The position numbers and the translations under genes are program-made. From Patella vulgata (Eukaryota > Mollusca > Gastropoda > Patellidae): a DNA stretch of 64,000 nucleotides. Shown here in pieces: positions 9,916 through 20,357 of this stretch. Every line of letters begins with the position of its first letter. Within the stretch, counting starts at the first letter, position 1. The DNA is taken from NCBI RefSeq assembly GCF_932274485.2, contig NC_065884.2, positions 55,428,546 through 55,492,545 of the forward strand, read 5' to 3'. Below the pieces are notes generated by a model that was given only the letters and a program-made list of their open reading frames with translations, ran no database searches and was not told the origin of the DNA.

Positions 9916-11099
9916 GAAGAAAAGAACTAGCGACAAGGTATTGGGCCATGATCTCGCAACTGGGCAAAAGATCCCCTACTTTTGTCAGTCTACAAAAGAC
10001 AAGATATGTAAGAGATCCTAGAAAGAAAAGCTTCGGCCAGGGTATCAGGGAAACAATCAAGGAACTGCAACTGGGGGAGCTCGTGATAAATGAACACGAC
10101 CCCCCCCCCCCCCCAGCGATTGCCCCTTGGACGCTCCCTATACCGCCGGTTAATCTAGATCTACTACAGAAAATTGACAAGAAAAACAACCCCACTGCTG
10201 CACGTGCTTTCTCTCTAGAACACCTGGAAGACAACTGGCCGTCTGATGACTGGGACCATGTGTACACGGATGGCTCACGCAATCCTAAAAGGGGCACCAG
10301 CTCGTTTGGAATATACCTGCCAAACGGGAAACAGGGAATAAGCAGGAAACTGCCCAATAACTGTTCGGTGTACACTGCAGAGCTTGTGGCCATTCGTGAC
10401 GCTATATCATGGATTTCCCATCAAAAGACTAGTAAGTTCGTCATTCCAAGCGACTCTCTGAGCAGTCTGATTTCAATCCAAAATGACAACTCGGACTCAA
10501 GACCAGAAGTCATTTTGGAAATCAGGCAGCTGTACCAGAGGGGTATAGAGACGGGAAGCAAAGTAGAACTCGTGTGGATTCCATCACATGTCAACATTAG
10601 AGGAAACGAGGAGGCAGATCGACTCGCCAATGAAGGTCTCAAGGACACAGCATCACTCCGCACCATTGACTACAGCACCACGGACATCTACAGTATATTC
10701 AAAAGACAGGTCAATTCAATCTGGGAATTAAATCTCGTTGAACATGACACATACAGATTCCGGCTGGATGACAAGATCTACACAAAGACAACACTCAATC
10801 ACCCTAGAAGAGATATTTGTAGACTTATATCGAAGCTAAGGGTGAAAGAGCGGCTGCGAGACTACAAACACCAAGTCATCATCTGTGAGTGCGGAGAAGA
10901 ATGTACCACCAACCATGTCCTGGTAGACTGCGAGGTATACGAGGAGGAGAGAAGGGAACTAGTGAGAACAATGGAGACCAACAACATACCATTCAACACT
11001 AAGAACCTACTCTTCCCGAGACCAGATCTGAAACTGCAAATCTTCGAACAAATCCACGCCCTAATGGACACAGTTGGACTAAGTAGAATAGTGAAGTAA
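9916..11099 (+). pseudogene. LINE ORF2, rear part: RNase H domain and C-terminal Cys/His region
   Basis: The rear of ORF2 is intact for over 380 codons. RNase H removes element RNA from RNA-DNA hybrids. Its acidic residues are visible in order: VYTDGSRNPKRG (Asp), VYTAELVAIRDA (Glu), FVIPSDSLSSL (Asp), and the closing IPSHVNIRGNEEADRLANEG (Asp). The tail carries ICECGEECTTNHVLVDC, a C-x-C-x3-C-x4-H-x4-C cluster as seen at the ends of many LINE proteins. A poly-C run near 10110 encodes a proline string. RNase H distinguishes this element from the second LINE family in the window. Confidence 0.9.
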
Positions 11100-11480
11100 G
11101 GGGGGGGGGTCACGGTTAGACGGGCCCGGCATCTAAACACTAAACTACATAGGGGATTTATACCAAACTGGCAGGATAGTGGAGTAAGGGGGACTCGGCA
11201 TCTAAACACTATTCCACCAAAAACAGACACCAAACCTACAGAATGGGATAGTGGAGTAAGGGGAGGTCATGATAAGACGGGCCTGGCACCTAAACACAAA
11301 CCCCACAAAGATGACATTTACCAAACTAGCAGGATAGTGGAGTAAGGGGGAGTTACGGTCAGACGAACTCGGCATCTAAACATTATTCCGCAAATAAAAC
11401 TGATACCAAACCCAGAGAGTGGGATAGTGGAGTAAGGGGAGGCCACGATAAGACGGGCCTCCACCTAAACACTAAAACGA
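11100..11480 (+). repeat. Tandem repeats in the LINE 3' UTR
   Basis: The phrase GGATAGTGGAGTAAGGGG recurs at about 11173, 11245, 11332 and 11421, with GGCATCTAAACACTA between. Two alternating ~73-89-bp units make a ~165-bp higher-order period. The array starts right after the ORF2 stop with a G run. Confidence 0.8.
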
Positions 11481-11649
11481 TGACATCTACCAATCCAGAA
11501 GAAGACGTAATCCTCTACCAAACGATATGTTTTATATTAAATAAAGGGAAGAACTTCCCACTAAACCAAATCCATGGCCTAAGGCCAAATGGAAAGATTG
11601 CAAAATCATATTCTAAAAAACAGGAATCAGCTTCGGCTCTCCTATGTCT

Positions 11650-11757
11650 TGTCTGCGATACCACTTATGTGGAAGCAGACGTTAAACACCAAGAACGAAC
11701 GAATAGGGTCCTCATTGTCTGCGATATCACCTAGGTGGAAGCGGACGTAAAATACAA
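11650..11757 (+). repeat. LINE 3' terminus carrying two copies of the CTGCGATATCACC motif
   Basis: CTTGTCTGCGATACCACTTA ... GGAAGCAGACGTTAAACACC is followed 64 bp later by a second version with GGTGGAAGCGGACGTAAAA and an AACTAACTAA-type tail. The same terminal motif, with the same kind of tail, occurs at 12960-13000 (minus strand), 18814-18870, 25478-25510 (minus strand) and 40611-40637, the last as the 3' end of a tRNA-headed SINE. Confidence 0.7.
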
Positions 11758-12077
11758 CTAACTAAGTAAGTAATGTCCTCATAAACTTGCTATACATCAA
11801 ATACAGTGTTTGTTTCATTTTAAGGTAAGCGTATATTTTGTATATTATTTGTCCAAAGTGTGTAGTTTTATAACTTAAAGATAGGCGTCCTATAGACGAA
11901 ATAGTGCCTCTAAACACCAGCGAGTAAGAAAGCTCTTACACCTACCCCCCAACTTATGTAAATATTAATATGTCATTAATACTTTATTTTATTTTAATTA
12001 TATGTTTAATATTATACATCTAATACAGTGTTAGTTTCATTTTAAGACTTATAACCAGAGAACTTTAGCTTTTACAA

Positions 12078-12391
12078 TATTTGTTTTCTGAATCGTGAAC
12101 TAGTTTTATGCACTTGGTAATGTAGTTCTTCTTGGGACAATGCCTAGGGCTCTGCCATTTCAAATACGATCGACGTGATACTCAGCAGACTTGTTTTTTT
12201 TTGACAGTCTCATTGGTTGATTTTGTTCGAGTTTTGGTATATAACATCAAAATTGGTAAGATTTTGGATATCCAAGTAAGTTCAATACAAGTTGCTGGGC
12301 ATAAGAAATTAAAATGAAACAATGTATTTATGAGAGGAGTAAGATTGTAGTCTTTGCTTGTAAGAAAAAAATATATGTGGCGTTACCGTAA
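12078..12391 (+). repeat. Segment shared with 29717-30029
   Basis: About 310 bp from ATTTGTTTTCTGAATCG to TATATGTGGCGTTAC is repeated near-identically at 29717-30029 in the same direction. With 4978-5730 / 29140-29670 it supports a partial older duplication unit at the start of the window. Confidence 0.85.
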
Positions 12392-13232
12392 GTGTATTTT
12401 TACAGTAGATAGCAGTATAAAAATGATGGACAATAATTTTACTTTATATTCAAATTGTTGTCGGTGGAATTAGAAAATGAATGGGCCCAAAAATAATTAG
12501 ACATTACCAAATAAATAGGCGTTGTCCTGATGTAGAAGGAATCTGATTGGGAGACACAGTATTATAAAGGTGAATACACGGCCTGTTATAAGACTTTAAT
12601 CCCAAATTTCAAGTCTTTTGTGCAGGTTTCTTGCCCATTGGAGCATAATTATCTGCCCGTGCCTGTAACTGGAAAAGATACGATAAGTATTTTGCAAAAT
12701 TGAAACAAAATAGGGACTCAATATGTGGCAAAATGAATTGTTTATTTAAACATTCTGAACCATCCATAGAAAGTATATTTATTGCCGATTTTTTCAGGCT
12801 TTAAGAGCATTTGATGTATTTTAAAGGGGCGGTTCGTGTCATACGCCGTAGTTAATTTGTTTTGTGCGTTCCGTACCTTGAATTAAAACAGAAGAGAGAG
12901 TTTAAGTTCCAATACTGTATTGTGAAGAAATTGATTGTTGTTGTTAGTTAGTTGTATTTTATGTCCGCTTCCACCGAGGTGATATCGCAGACAATAACAT
13001 GTTATGTATACAGGGTGCAATAATTTACAATGTGATTAGTGAAAAGGAGGATAATTAGGTTTATATATATATGTACAGAAGACAATAGACAACAGCAAGA
13101 GACATGAGATAGTAGGTGCAAAGAATAGAATAAAGAGGTGCCAGTGGACGTTTACAAAACAGACGAATTTGTAACAAAACAGACATGAATGTGGACGAAC
13201 ATTTGGACAGAGACAAACATTTAGACATAGTA

Positions 13233-13236
<4 letters not shown>
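12392..13236. other. Stretch with no recognised gene
   Basis: No domain-bearing frame. It contains a minus-strand copy of the CTGCGATATCACC retroposon tail at about 12945-13000. Confidence 0.4.

Positions 13237-13288
<52 letters not shown>
13237..13288. repeat. (TA)n microsatellite
   Basis: About 25 uninterrupted TA dinucleotides. Confidence 0.95.
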
Positions 13289-13290
<2 letters not shown>

Positions 13291-13498
13291 TTGGGCATTA
13301 GGCAGACCGTATTATATTTTGGGCATTAGGTAGACATTTGTGAAAATCCATACTTATTACTTTTTGGAGATGAAAATTTTAAAAATGACACCTTTGGGGC
13401 TGTCTAATTGATATCTGAAATTTTTTTTAAAAAAAAAATCCTCAAAAATACAAATATACAATTTTGGTGGTCTGCCTAATATTTGTTAATATAAAACA

Positions 13499-13632
13499 GC
13501 CATTAGGCAGACCAGTGCATATATATAGCCATTAGGCAGACCAGTGCATATATATAGCCATTAGGCAGACAAGTGCATATATATAGCCATTAGGCAGACC
13601 AGTGCATATATATAGCCTTTAGGCAGACAATT
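13499..13632 (+). repeat. 29-bp minisatellite, ~5 copies
   Basis: The unit is GCCATTAGGCAGACCAGTG plus CATATATATA, starting at 13499, 13528, 13557, 13586 and 13615. Scattered single GGGCATTAGGCAGACC motifs occur upstream at 13290-13340, so the array probably grew from a local dispersed motif. Confidence 0.9.
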
Positions 13633-13778
13633 TATTAGGCTGACAGGATATCCACTGGACAGGCTAGTATTTATACTTAAAATACAGATGTGACTTCACA
13701 TAATTTACGAGCAACTTGGCAATCGTAACTTTATACTAGATGCAACATTGAAAGGCACGTGCGAGATAATGTCTTTAT

Positions 13779-15050
13779 TTTAAAGGACAATATTGGTGCC
13801 AGTCATTATCACATATGTGATAAAACTGGTAAAAGACGTTCCAAATATTATTGTATCACAGAGATCATTGCTACGATAGATATGTAATCAATGTTTCAAC
13901 AATCGGAAGTGACGAACGCAAAATGAAAACACGAGTTATCCCTCTATATAACTGACTGAAGTGACAGGTGATAACAGGTACATGGGCGAATTTTTGCTCA
14001 CTAATAATTCCTTCGAAGATCAAAAGTTGTTGTGTGAGACTGTGAAAGGATATCTGACAATTCATAAAAAGAATTGACTGTCACTATGTAAGAGAACATG
14101 AAAGAAAAATAGAAAAAGTCCGTGCATTACCATGTTTATATAAGTATAGAATGAATAAACACACGTGAATGTACGGACTGTTTCTATTTCTCGTTATACG
14201 CCCGGACGTCCGTCCTTCCACAATTGTTTGTGAACAGTCTACAGGTCACAATTTTTATCCGATTTCAATGAAACTTGAAATATAGGTTTATCACCCTAAT
14301 ATCTCGGTTCGTTTCGATATTGGCATGTATCGGACTGTAGCTTCATGGATTATGGCCCCTGATTGTACGAAAAATCACGTGTCTAGCTTGTGAACACTGT
14401 AGAGGTCACAATTTTTATCCGATTTGATTTAAACTTGAAATGTATACTTATAACCCAAAGATCTCGGTTCCTTTCGATATTCGCGCATAGCGTAAAAATA
14501 TGGTATATTATGGTAGTGGACCCTATAGAGGTCACAGTTTTTATCCGATTTTGTTGAAACTTGAAATGTAAGTTTATAACCCAAAGGTCTCGGTTCTTTT
14601 CGATATTTGCGCATATCGAATTGTAATTTTCTGAATTATGGCCCTTGATTGTAGGAAAAATCACTTTCTTTTTAGCTTGTTCTTTATCCATCTCTCGAAA
14701 ATGTGGGCGTAACCTGCCTGGCAGCCGCTGGTGTTCTCTTATCTAATGACATTCAATTACTTTTTTGAATTGTCAGATATGCTCTTACAGTCTCATATGA
14801 CAACTTTTGGTCTTCGAAGGAATTATTAGTAAGCAGAAATTCTCCCATGAATCTGTTATCAATCGTCACTTCAGTCAGTTATATAGAGGGATAACTAGTG
14901 TTTTCCTTTTGCGTTCGTCACTTCCGATTGTTCAAGCATTGCTTACGTCTCTATTGTAGCAATGATCGATGTGATAAAATAATATTTGGAACGTGTTTAA
15001 CCAGTTCTATCACATATGTGATAATGACTGGCACCAATATTGCCCTTTAA
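13779..15050. mobile_element. 1.27-kb element with ~300-bp terminal inverted repeats
   Basis: The left arm, about 13779-14082, begins TTAAAGGACAATATTGGTGC. The right arm, about 14746-15050, ends GCACCAATATTGCCCTTTAA and is its reverse complement with scattered changes. Both arms contain the palindrome ATCACATATGTGAT. The centre (14230-14690) is an array of GGTCACAATTTTTATCCG units. No transposase is present, so it is non-autonomous. Arms this long with an internal array recall foldback or Helentron-derived elements, but the family is unassigned. Confidence 0.75.
14230..14690 (-). repeat. Degenerate ~125-160-bp tandem repeats inside the TIR element
   Basis: GGTCACAATTTTTATCCGA recurs at about 14243, 14403 and 14529, each followed by TTGAAACTTGAAAT. 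The reverse complement (ATCGGATAAAATTGTGA) is the core of the degenerate array at 42.5-44.05 kb, so both belong to one repeat family in opposite orientation. Confidence 0.7.
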
Positions 15051-15119
15051 ATTGTTTAATCGTCTCGGGCTTAAACATTGAGTAATATATATTTATATAT
15101 TTAGGTCGTTTTCGTCGGT

Positions 15120-15890
15120 CTGGTCGATTTGTCCGGTTGAATGGCAGGGCGGTGCAACTCTTCCTTGGGGCTTGTTGGTGAGTGTAAGGCCTGGACCATT
15201 CTTCCTTCCATTTGGTTTTTTTGTCCGGTATGGTGGTTGATTTCGTCATTATTTCTGTTGTTCATTCTTTGTTGTTGGTTCTCTGAAGGAAGAATCCAGC
15301 GCCTGAAAAGAGAAAGCTAGAGAAAAAAGAGTAGCTGGTTTTGTGATGGTTTTGTTTTTATTTCGTCTAGTAAGGCTTCGAGGGGGGGGGGGCTGGGGTT
15401 GGAGGGAAAAAAATGCATTTATGGCAAGTTAGTATGATATACATTCAATCAAAATTTATTAGGAGTTAATAAATACAATAATACATATATGGTGGCTTAA
15501 TATGATCTACAATCAATACTTATTTAGTCAAATAAATAAAAGTGTAAAGAACATTTCAGGGTGTGTAGCGTTTCCCTCTTATGGGGACATTTTTGCGCTA
15601 TCACCCTGATTTATTAATAAATAGTTTTATTTGTGGTGTAGGACAGGTGGCGATTCCCTCTAGGGGACGTTTTTTCGCTTCATCCTACATTGTATAATTT
15701 GATTTATTAATTTTATCAGAGTTTTATTAGTAGTGTAGGGCGGTTTACTCTTCCTTCTGGAGGACATTTTTACGTTCCGCCCTGCTGTTAATTGATTAAT
15801 TTTATTAATTGATTTATTAATTTTATCGGAGTTTTATTAGTAGTAGGGCGGTTTACGCTTCCTTCTAGAGAACATTTTTACGTCTTACAT
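15120..15890 (+). repeat. Array of hairpin-forming motifs with changing stems
   Basis: Four clear units at 15557-15608, 15637-15689, 15737-15783 and 15844-15889, and two degenerate ones near 15146 and 15182. They share an inner string of type TTCCCTCTAGGGGACATTTT. The flanking stems differ but stay complementary in the first three: CAGGGTG/CACCCTG, TGTAGGA/TCCTACA and AGGGCGG/CCGCCCT. The inner pair also changes together (TCCC/GGGA to TCCT/AGGA). Spacers are AT-rich (ATTTATTAATTTTATC). No gene is known to me with this shape, and function is unproven. Confidence 0.6.
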
Positions 15891-16380
15891 TCGTATTTAA
15901 AGGCAGATTAAGGATTAACTCATTGAAGTCAGTTGCGGTCACATGGGTTTTAAACCTGCCATGGTCTGAGTGCTTCGGGCCTAATTGACATTCATTGTTT
16001 TAGTTAATCCTTTAGTTTTGCTTCAGCGAGGAAATACAGTATTGGTAGACATAACTCTCTCAAGATGGTAGCCAACGTAAATAATGGGGGTAATTAATTT
16101 ATTTAAAACAATGAACTAAAATTATATCAAGGGATATTAATCTGAAAAGGCTGCCACGTACATTTAGCCAATTCTGAATGACTTGTCTGTAATCTACCCC
16201 TCTATAGTATAACAATAACAAAAGAACCTAACACAAGGCTTTGTTCAGTGTAAATAAGTAGGACTGTCTTTATTATTTGTGTACATGCAGTGTATTCTGT
16301 ATTCCGTTATCAGTGTATTGTATTGAAAAGTCCGGTCCGCGCTCGGCATTTTATTCTCATTTTATATCTGACGCACTATG
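15891..16380. other. Stretch with no recognised gene
   Basis: No domain-bearing frame and no repeat partner seen in the window. Confidence 0.4.
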
Positions 16381-17190
16381 TCGAAGGTTTGGTTACCCTG
16401 AACTACAGTATGGCCATTCAAACCTAAATTACTCATGCATGACATTGTAACAGTACGAACAATGTTTTATTCTGGCGACTCCTCGCTTGGCTGAAAGGTG
16501 GGATAACAAGATACAATCGTATCGTATCAAAATTTCTTCAAAATATATACAAGGTCGTCAAAAACCTTAATTAATTTCACAAGGTAAGACATCATCTATT
16601 ATCAAAACCAGATAAGGTCAATAAGTTCACAGAATCTAGATAATAGTTCGTATTTTATAAAATAGAAAATTAAGCACTTTGTCACAATAACCACGATATG
16701 CAACTCGTAGTTGAATCTTTCAGCATTAAACAGTTTGTGACTTAAGCTGTCAATAAAAGGACTATTATTATGGTGCCCCACCATAAATAAATTTCTCCAA
16801 ATATCTCGACAATTACACCACAATATTTATATTTATCACCCAATAATACATTCTACAGTAGATATCGCTTGTGTGATATATTTAATAATCTACTGAGATA
16901 TCGCTTTACATGAATTTGATTGGTCAGTTGTTTTTTTTATTTCCAAAGAACAGTTCATTTCTTTTTTATTTTCAAAGAACAGTTCATTTCTTATTAAAAG
17001 TAACTTTCTTTTTTTTTTATTAAAAATAAACTATTGTTATTCAATTGACCTTGATGGAAACATTGGGTCAATATAAAGGACTGCGCAATGGTTGAATTGC
17101 TGTCAAAAAATGATGTATCACTACGCCGTAATGTTCAATAACAGTTCAATCTACAGCAAAGAATTATATTTATCTATTTGTGCATGTAAG
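16381..17190 (+). repeat. Segment shared with 54997-56490, upstream of gene copy 1
   Basis: It starts at about GGTTTGGTTACCCTGAACTA and runs to TATCTATTTGTGCATGTAA. The partner at 54997-56490 lies upstream of gene copy 3 in the same direction and differs by a ~567-bp insertion and by expansion of a 27-28-bp minisatellite. The distance to the gene is similar (about 3-5 kb), supporting one large repeat unit. Confidence 0.85.
16925..16995 (+). repeat. 27-28-bp minisatellite, ~2 copies
   Basis: The unit is AGTTCATTTCTTTTTTATTT plus TCAAAGAAC. The paralogous site at 56115-56296 has about six to seven units. Confidence 0.85.
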
Positions 17191-17223
17191 AAGGGATTGG
17201 GTGATAAATAAAATCTCCTTCTC

Positions 17224-17282
17224 GTTGATAAAGTAAAAAAATAAACTCGGCAGAGCCTCGTTTTTTGTTACTTTATCAACTT
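17224..17282. other. Hairpin
   Basis: GTTGATAAAGTAA is mirrored by TTACTTTATCAAC with a ~30-base centre that includes CTCGGCAGAGCCTCG. It may be the end of the element that starts near 16824, because TTATCACCCAAT there is inverted as ATTGGGTGATAA at 17196. Confidence 0.55.
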
Positions 17283-17699
17283 GTTGATATTTTTTTGATA
17301 TCAAAAAAGACTGGTAGGAGATTCTCTATATATACCAAGCCTTAAATATGGTGGCTGATTGGTATCATGTCGTAATGTCGTGATGTCGCCTTTCATAACG
17401 CGACAACCCGACATCACGACATTTCTACCCGACATTACGACAACCCGACAACCCGGGTTGTATACTGGCATCCAACTCCATGCACCGGACGAGCCCAGTG
17501 ATAGAAGTGATCTGAAAAATGTGGCAAAAGTAAATCGTTCGACTTGTTCTTTGTTTTCGTAGTAATAGAGCTTGTATTTTAAAGATGACTTTTACCAGTT
17601 TTTATGCTGCAACTGACATAATTTACTACACACTCCAAATTACTAGAAAGTATTCGAAATGCCTGGAAATCGCGTCTACGGCCGTCTGGTTTTCAAAAT

Positions 17700-17830
17700 T
17701 TTATGGGGGAGGCCCCCCAGACCCCCCCCCCCCCCGTCGGACGCTTAGCGCCTCCGGCGCCCGCGGGCGGACGGCTTCGCCGCCCGCGGACTCTAAAGAA
17801 ATATATTTGTCGGGAAAATATGCTGGCCCC
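17700..17830. other. GC-rich block with a strong perfect hairpin
   Basis: Within very AT-rich DNA this block holds a C run and the palindrome CCGCGGGCGG (17761-17770), a 9-base centre, then CCGCCCGCGG (17780-17789). The preamble GGGGGAGGCCCCCCAGACCC resembles a motif I associate with repeats in several invertebrates, so it is probably a repeat fragment and not a CpG-island promoter. Confidence 0.55.
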
Positions 17831-17925
17831 CCAAACAAGTTCGGCCACGTACGCCTATGACACTTACAGTGCAGTTTGAGTTGCATTCGTATCCATTTGT
17901 ATACGTCCACATTCATAATGTGAAC

Positions 17926-17985
17926 CGTCTTCATTAGCTCAGTCGGAGCAGAACAGTAGGACGTTAAACCCCATTTCATTTCATA
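17926..17985 (+). mobile_element. SINE-A 3' fragment
   Basis: Only the tail is left: GTCTTCATTAGCTCAG ... AGCAGAACAGTAGGACG and TTAAACCCCATTTCATTTC. SINE-A is defined by the copy at 27487-27799. Confidence 0.8.
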
Positions 17986-18002
17986 ATGTGAACATATTAT
18001 GA

Positions 18003-18265
18003 AGCCCCCCCTTGTCTGTGTGTCTGTCATTGAGTCAAGTAGTGTGGTTTCCAGCCCAAGCTTGTACATGACAAAGAGTAGGGTCGTCTGTCTAACCTCG
18101 TGGGTTTTCCCCGGGTCCCCCGGTTTCCTCCGACTGCTGAAGACCCCTACGCGCGAGCGAATAATTGAAATAAAATTGAACCATAAGTTAGTCCCGAAAT
18201 GACCTAGTTTGTGTCGAGTGGACGTTAAACCTCTCTCTCTCTCTCTCGCTCTCTCTTTCTCATGA
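18003..18265 (+). mobile_element. SINE-B copy, 5' truncated
   Basis: It matches the 53053-53330 copy from GTCTGTCATTGAGTC through CTCGTGGGTTTTCCCCGGG to GAGTGGACGTTAAACC and a (CT)n tail. The tRNA-like head is missing. Confidence 0.85.
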
Positions 18266-18769
18266 TCAAACTCAGAATTAGCTAGAATCAAGGTTATTGT
18301 GTCCCAAAACATCGACCAATCAAATTGCTTATCTCTGCTTAGCCTTAGGAAAATCATAAATAAACAACAAGATTATGAACATGTTAACGATTGTATACAG
18401 AGTCAGTTAAAAGCCTGATTAAATAAATGTGTTTTAAGTTGTTTTTTAAACGAATATAGAGATGTACAACATGGTCAAGATATAACGCGACAACCCGACA
18501 TCACGACAACCCGACAACCCGACATCACGACAACCCGACAACCCGACACCACGACATTTTTACCCGACATCACGACATTTTTACCCGACATTACGACGTG
18601 TCGGGTTGTCGGGTTGTCGTAATGTCGGGTAGAAATGTCGTGATGTCGGGTTGTCGGGTTGTCGCGTTATGAAAGGCGACATCACGACATTACGACATGA
18701 TACCAATCAGCCACCATACTTAAATCACATTTATAGTCACTAAATAAACGGCCGTGTTGAACTTAATCA

Positions 18770-19275
18770 GCTATGACAATTTAACCAATTATAAACTCAA
18801 AGCAATATTTACTTCTTGTCTGCGATATCACCTCGGTGGAAGCGGACGTAAAACACAACTAACAACTAACTAATATTCACTTCGAGACAAGCCACTGAAG
18901 CGTTCACATTCGCCGTGTTGAGTTCATCTTTCTGTAAGGATAATTATCGCTGCACGAGGCACCCTACTATTATTTTATTGTTTTTGGATTTTCTCGCTTC
19001 AAGGTAAGACTTTTAAGTCTTTTAGAATCGGTTTTAAGTCGTTATTTCTCTTAGTCAAAGGTTGATGATAAGTCAGTCGATCTAGTACCGAAGACTTTTT
19101 TTAAAACAGGAAGACTAATGTTGGAACTATTACTGTTTATATGATTAATATTTGAAATAGTATTGTTTATAAGATAACTGTTGGAACTATTACTGTTTAT
19201 AAGATAACTGTTTGATATATTATTATTATATATAAGATGACTGTTGGAACTATTACTGTTTATTTATAAGATAAC
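18770..19275 (+). repeat. Inverted copy of 4640-4980, with a ~38-bp tandem repeat at its end
   Basis: It matches the reverse complement of 4640-4980 across GACAAGCCACTGAAGCG and CGCTTCAAGGTAAGAC. Bases 19107-19275 repeat GTTGGAACTATTACTGTTTA three times. A 62-bp retroposon tail (18810-18871) interrupts it. Confidence 0.75.
18810..18871 (+). mobile_element. 62-bp retroposon tail insertion with target-site duplication
   Basis: The insert is a bare 3' end: TCTGCGATATCACCTCGGTG, then GAAGCGGACGTAAAACACAA and an AACTAACTAA tail. It is flanked by AATATT at 18804-18809 and 18872-18877. The paralogous site near 4918 (minus strand) reads CAATATTCAC with no insert. This is an extreme 5' truncation. 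Confidence 0.8.
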
Positions 19276-20357
19276 TTCATACAAATGGCACTCGAAAGCA
19301 TTCTGGTACGCTATACGTGTGCCAATTTTTAAATTTCCATTTTGTCTTAAATATTGTATATCAGAAGTACTGTAAGACAACAACATTAATGTTTTGCATG
19401 ACTGATTTTTAAGACCATAAATTGTACAATGGCTGACAGAAGATGGATAGTTTGTCCCAAAGCGTATTAATACATTACCGTAATGGATGAGAAATGCTCG
19501 TTGACGAGAGAGATATCTGGGTACTTACGACATTTTAACTCTCAAAAGCTGTCAAACAGCATTATATAAAAATGTATGTTGCCAGGCATCGAAACATGCG
19601 CCCACAGCATCTAAGTCGTCCGGCCACTCAGAAAGAGTTGGCGTATATTTATTTCTTTTGTCAGTAATGAAAATATTTACAACACACTGAAATCTGATTA
19701 CGAGTAACAACCCAGTTGACTTCTAATTCTGCCTATACCAACGTTAAGTATACAAAACATTTACTACCAAGGGCCATAAATCTGGCAGTAATTTTCGTAA
19801 AACGTTAGTTATCAATTAACTCCTTTGTCGCATGACCTAAAACACCGTGTATAAATATAGAGTCATTATAAATATAGAAATAACATTAATAAACATCAAA
19901 CATAATTAAAATCAAGATAATAAAGATGTTAAATTCTATGTAAAACAAAATATGAATTGCAAATCGAAATATGTAATGGTTGTAATGGCAAGTACATTTG
20001 AAAAAAAACTACTGATCAGTTGAATTTACGAATTGACCGACGTCGTTCTAATATAAAACTCGCAAGAAATAGAGTCTTGTCGGTAAGCGAACATTTGGAT
20101 ATTTGTGTTAATTAAAGGTCTATTCAAGATTTTTCCTTTGTACAAACTCAATATTAGCGATAATGATCTCTTGGAAACAAAAGAAAGCAACTTGACCGCT
20201 ATATATAACCCAATTTTAAATGCTTAGGATTGGTTATTTTAATTATAATTGATGTCTAATTAATGTTATTTCGTTTTAGTTTTTATATTTTACATACTCA
20301 TTTTCCTCTGTTATAACGTTACGTTATATAAACTGTGTTGTGTTTTTAACAGCACAG
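19276..20357. other. Stretch with no recognised gene, upstream of duplicated segment 1
   Basis: AT-rich, with no domain-bearing frame. A TATA-like string (CTAATATAAAACTC) near 20048 is followed by TCTTGTCG and GTAAGC, which could be a short noncoding first exon with a 5' splice site. The duplicated segment starts at 20358, so this would be private to copy 1. Weak. Confidence 0.3.

Larger units (their letters stand above)
6605..11757 (+). mobile_element. I/Nimb-group LINE with RNase H, broken copy
   Basis: In order: a short leader; ORF1 with a CCHC knuckle (6665-7872); the tail of an APE endonuclease (from 7869); a reverse transcriptase; an RNase H domain; a C-terminal zinc-like motif ending at 11099; a repeat-rich 3' UTR; and a terminal motif CTGCGATATCACCTAGGTGG ending near 11757. 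An RNase H after the RT with a knuckle-bearing ORF1 is the pattern of the I superclade of LINEs. The front ~200 codons of the endonuclease are missing, and several stops and frameshifts interrupt ORF2, so this copy cannot move on its own. The + strand orientation matches the unit duplications. Confidence 0.85.
17348..18717. mobile_element. Foldback element with inverted ends made of CGACATCACGAC repeats
   Basis: The left end ATGGTGGCTGATTGGTATCA is mirrored by TGATACCAATCAGCCACCAT at the right. The arms (17348-17459 and 18596-18717) then run into short repeats of ACCCGACATCACGAC and ACAACCCGACA, and the right side has an extra array at 18485-18600. CTTAAAT occurs just outside both ends and may be a target duplication. 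The interior is filled with SINE pieces and a GC-rich block. No transposase is present. A lone end of the same family sits at 1555-1625. Confidence 0.75.

Noticed and set aside
10421-11233. Minus-strand open frames over the RNase H region
   Set aside because: They are shadows of the LINE ORF2, whose plus-strand protein has clear RNase H motifs.
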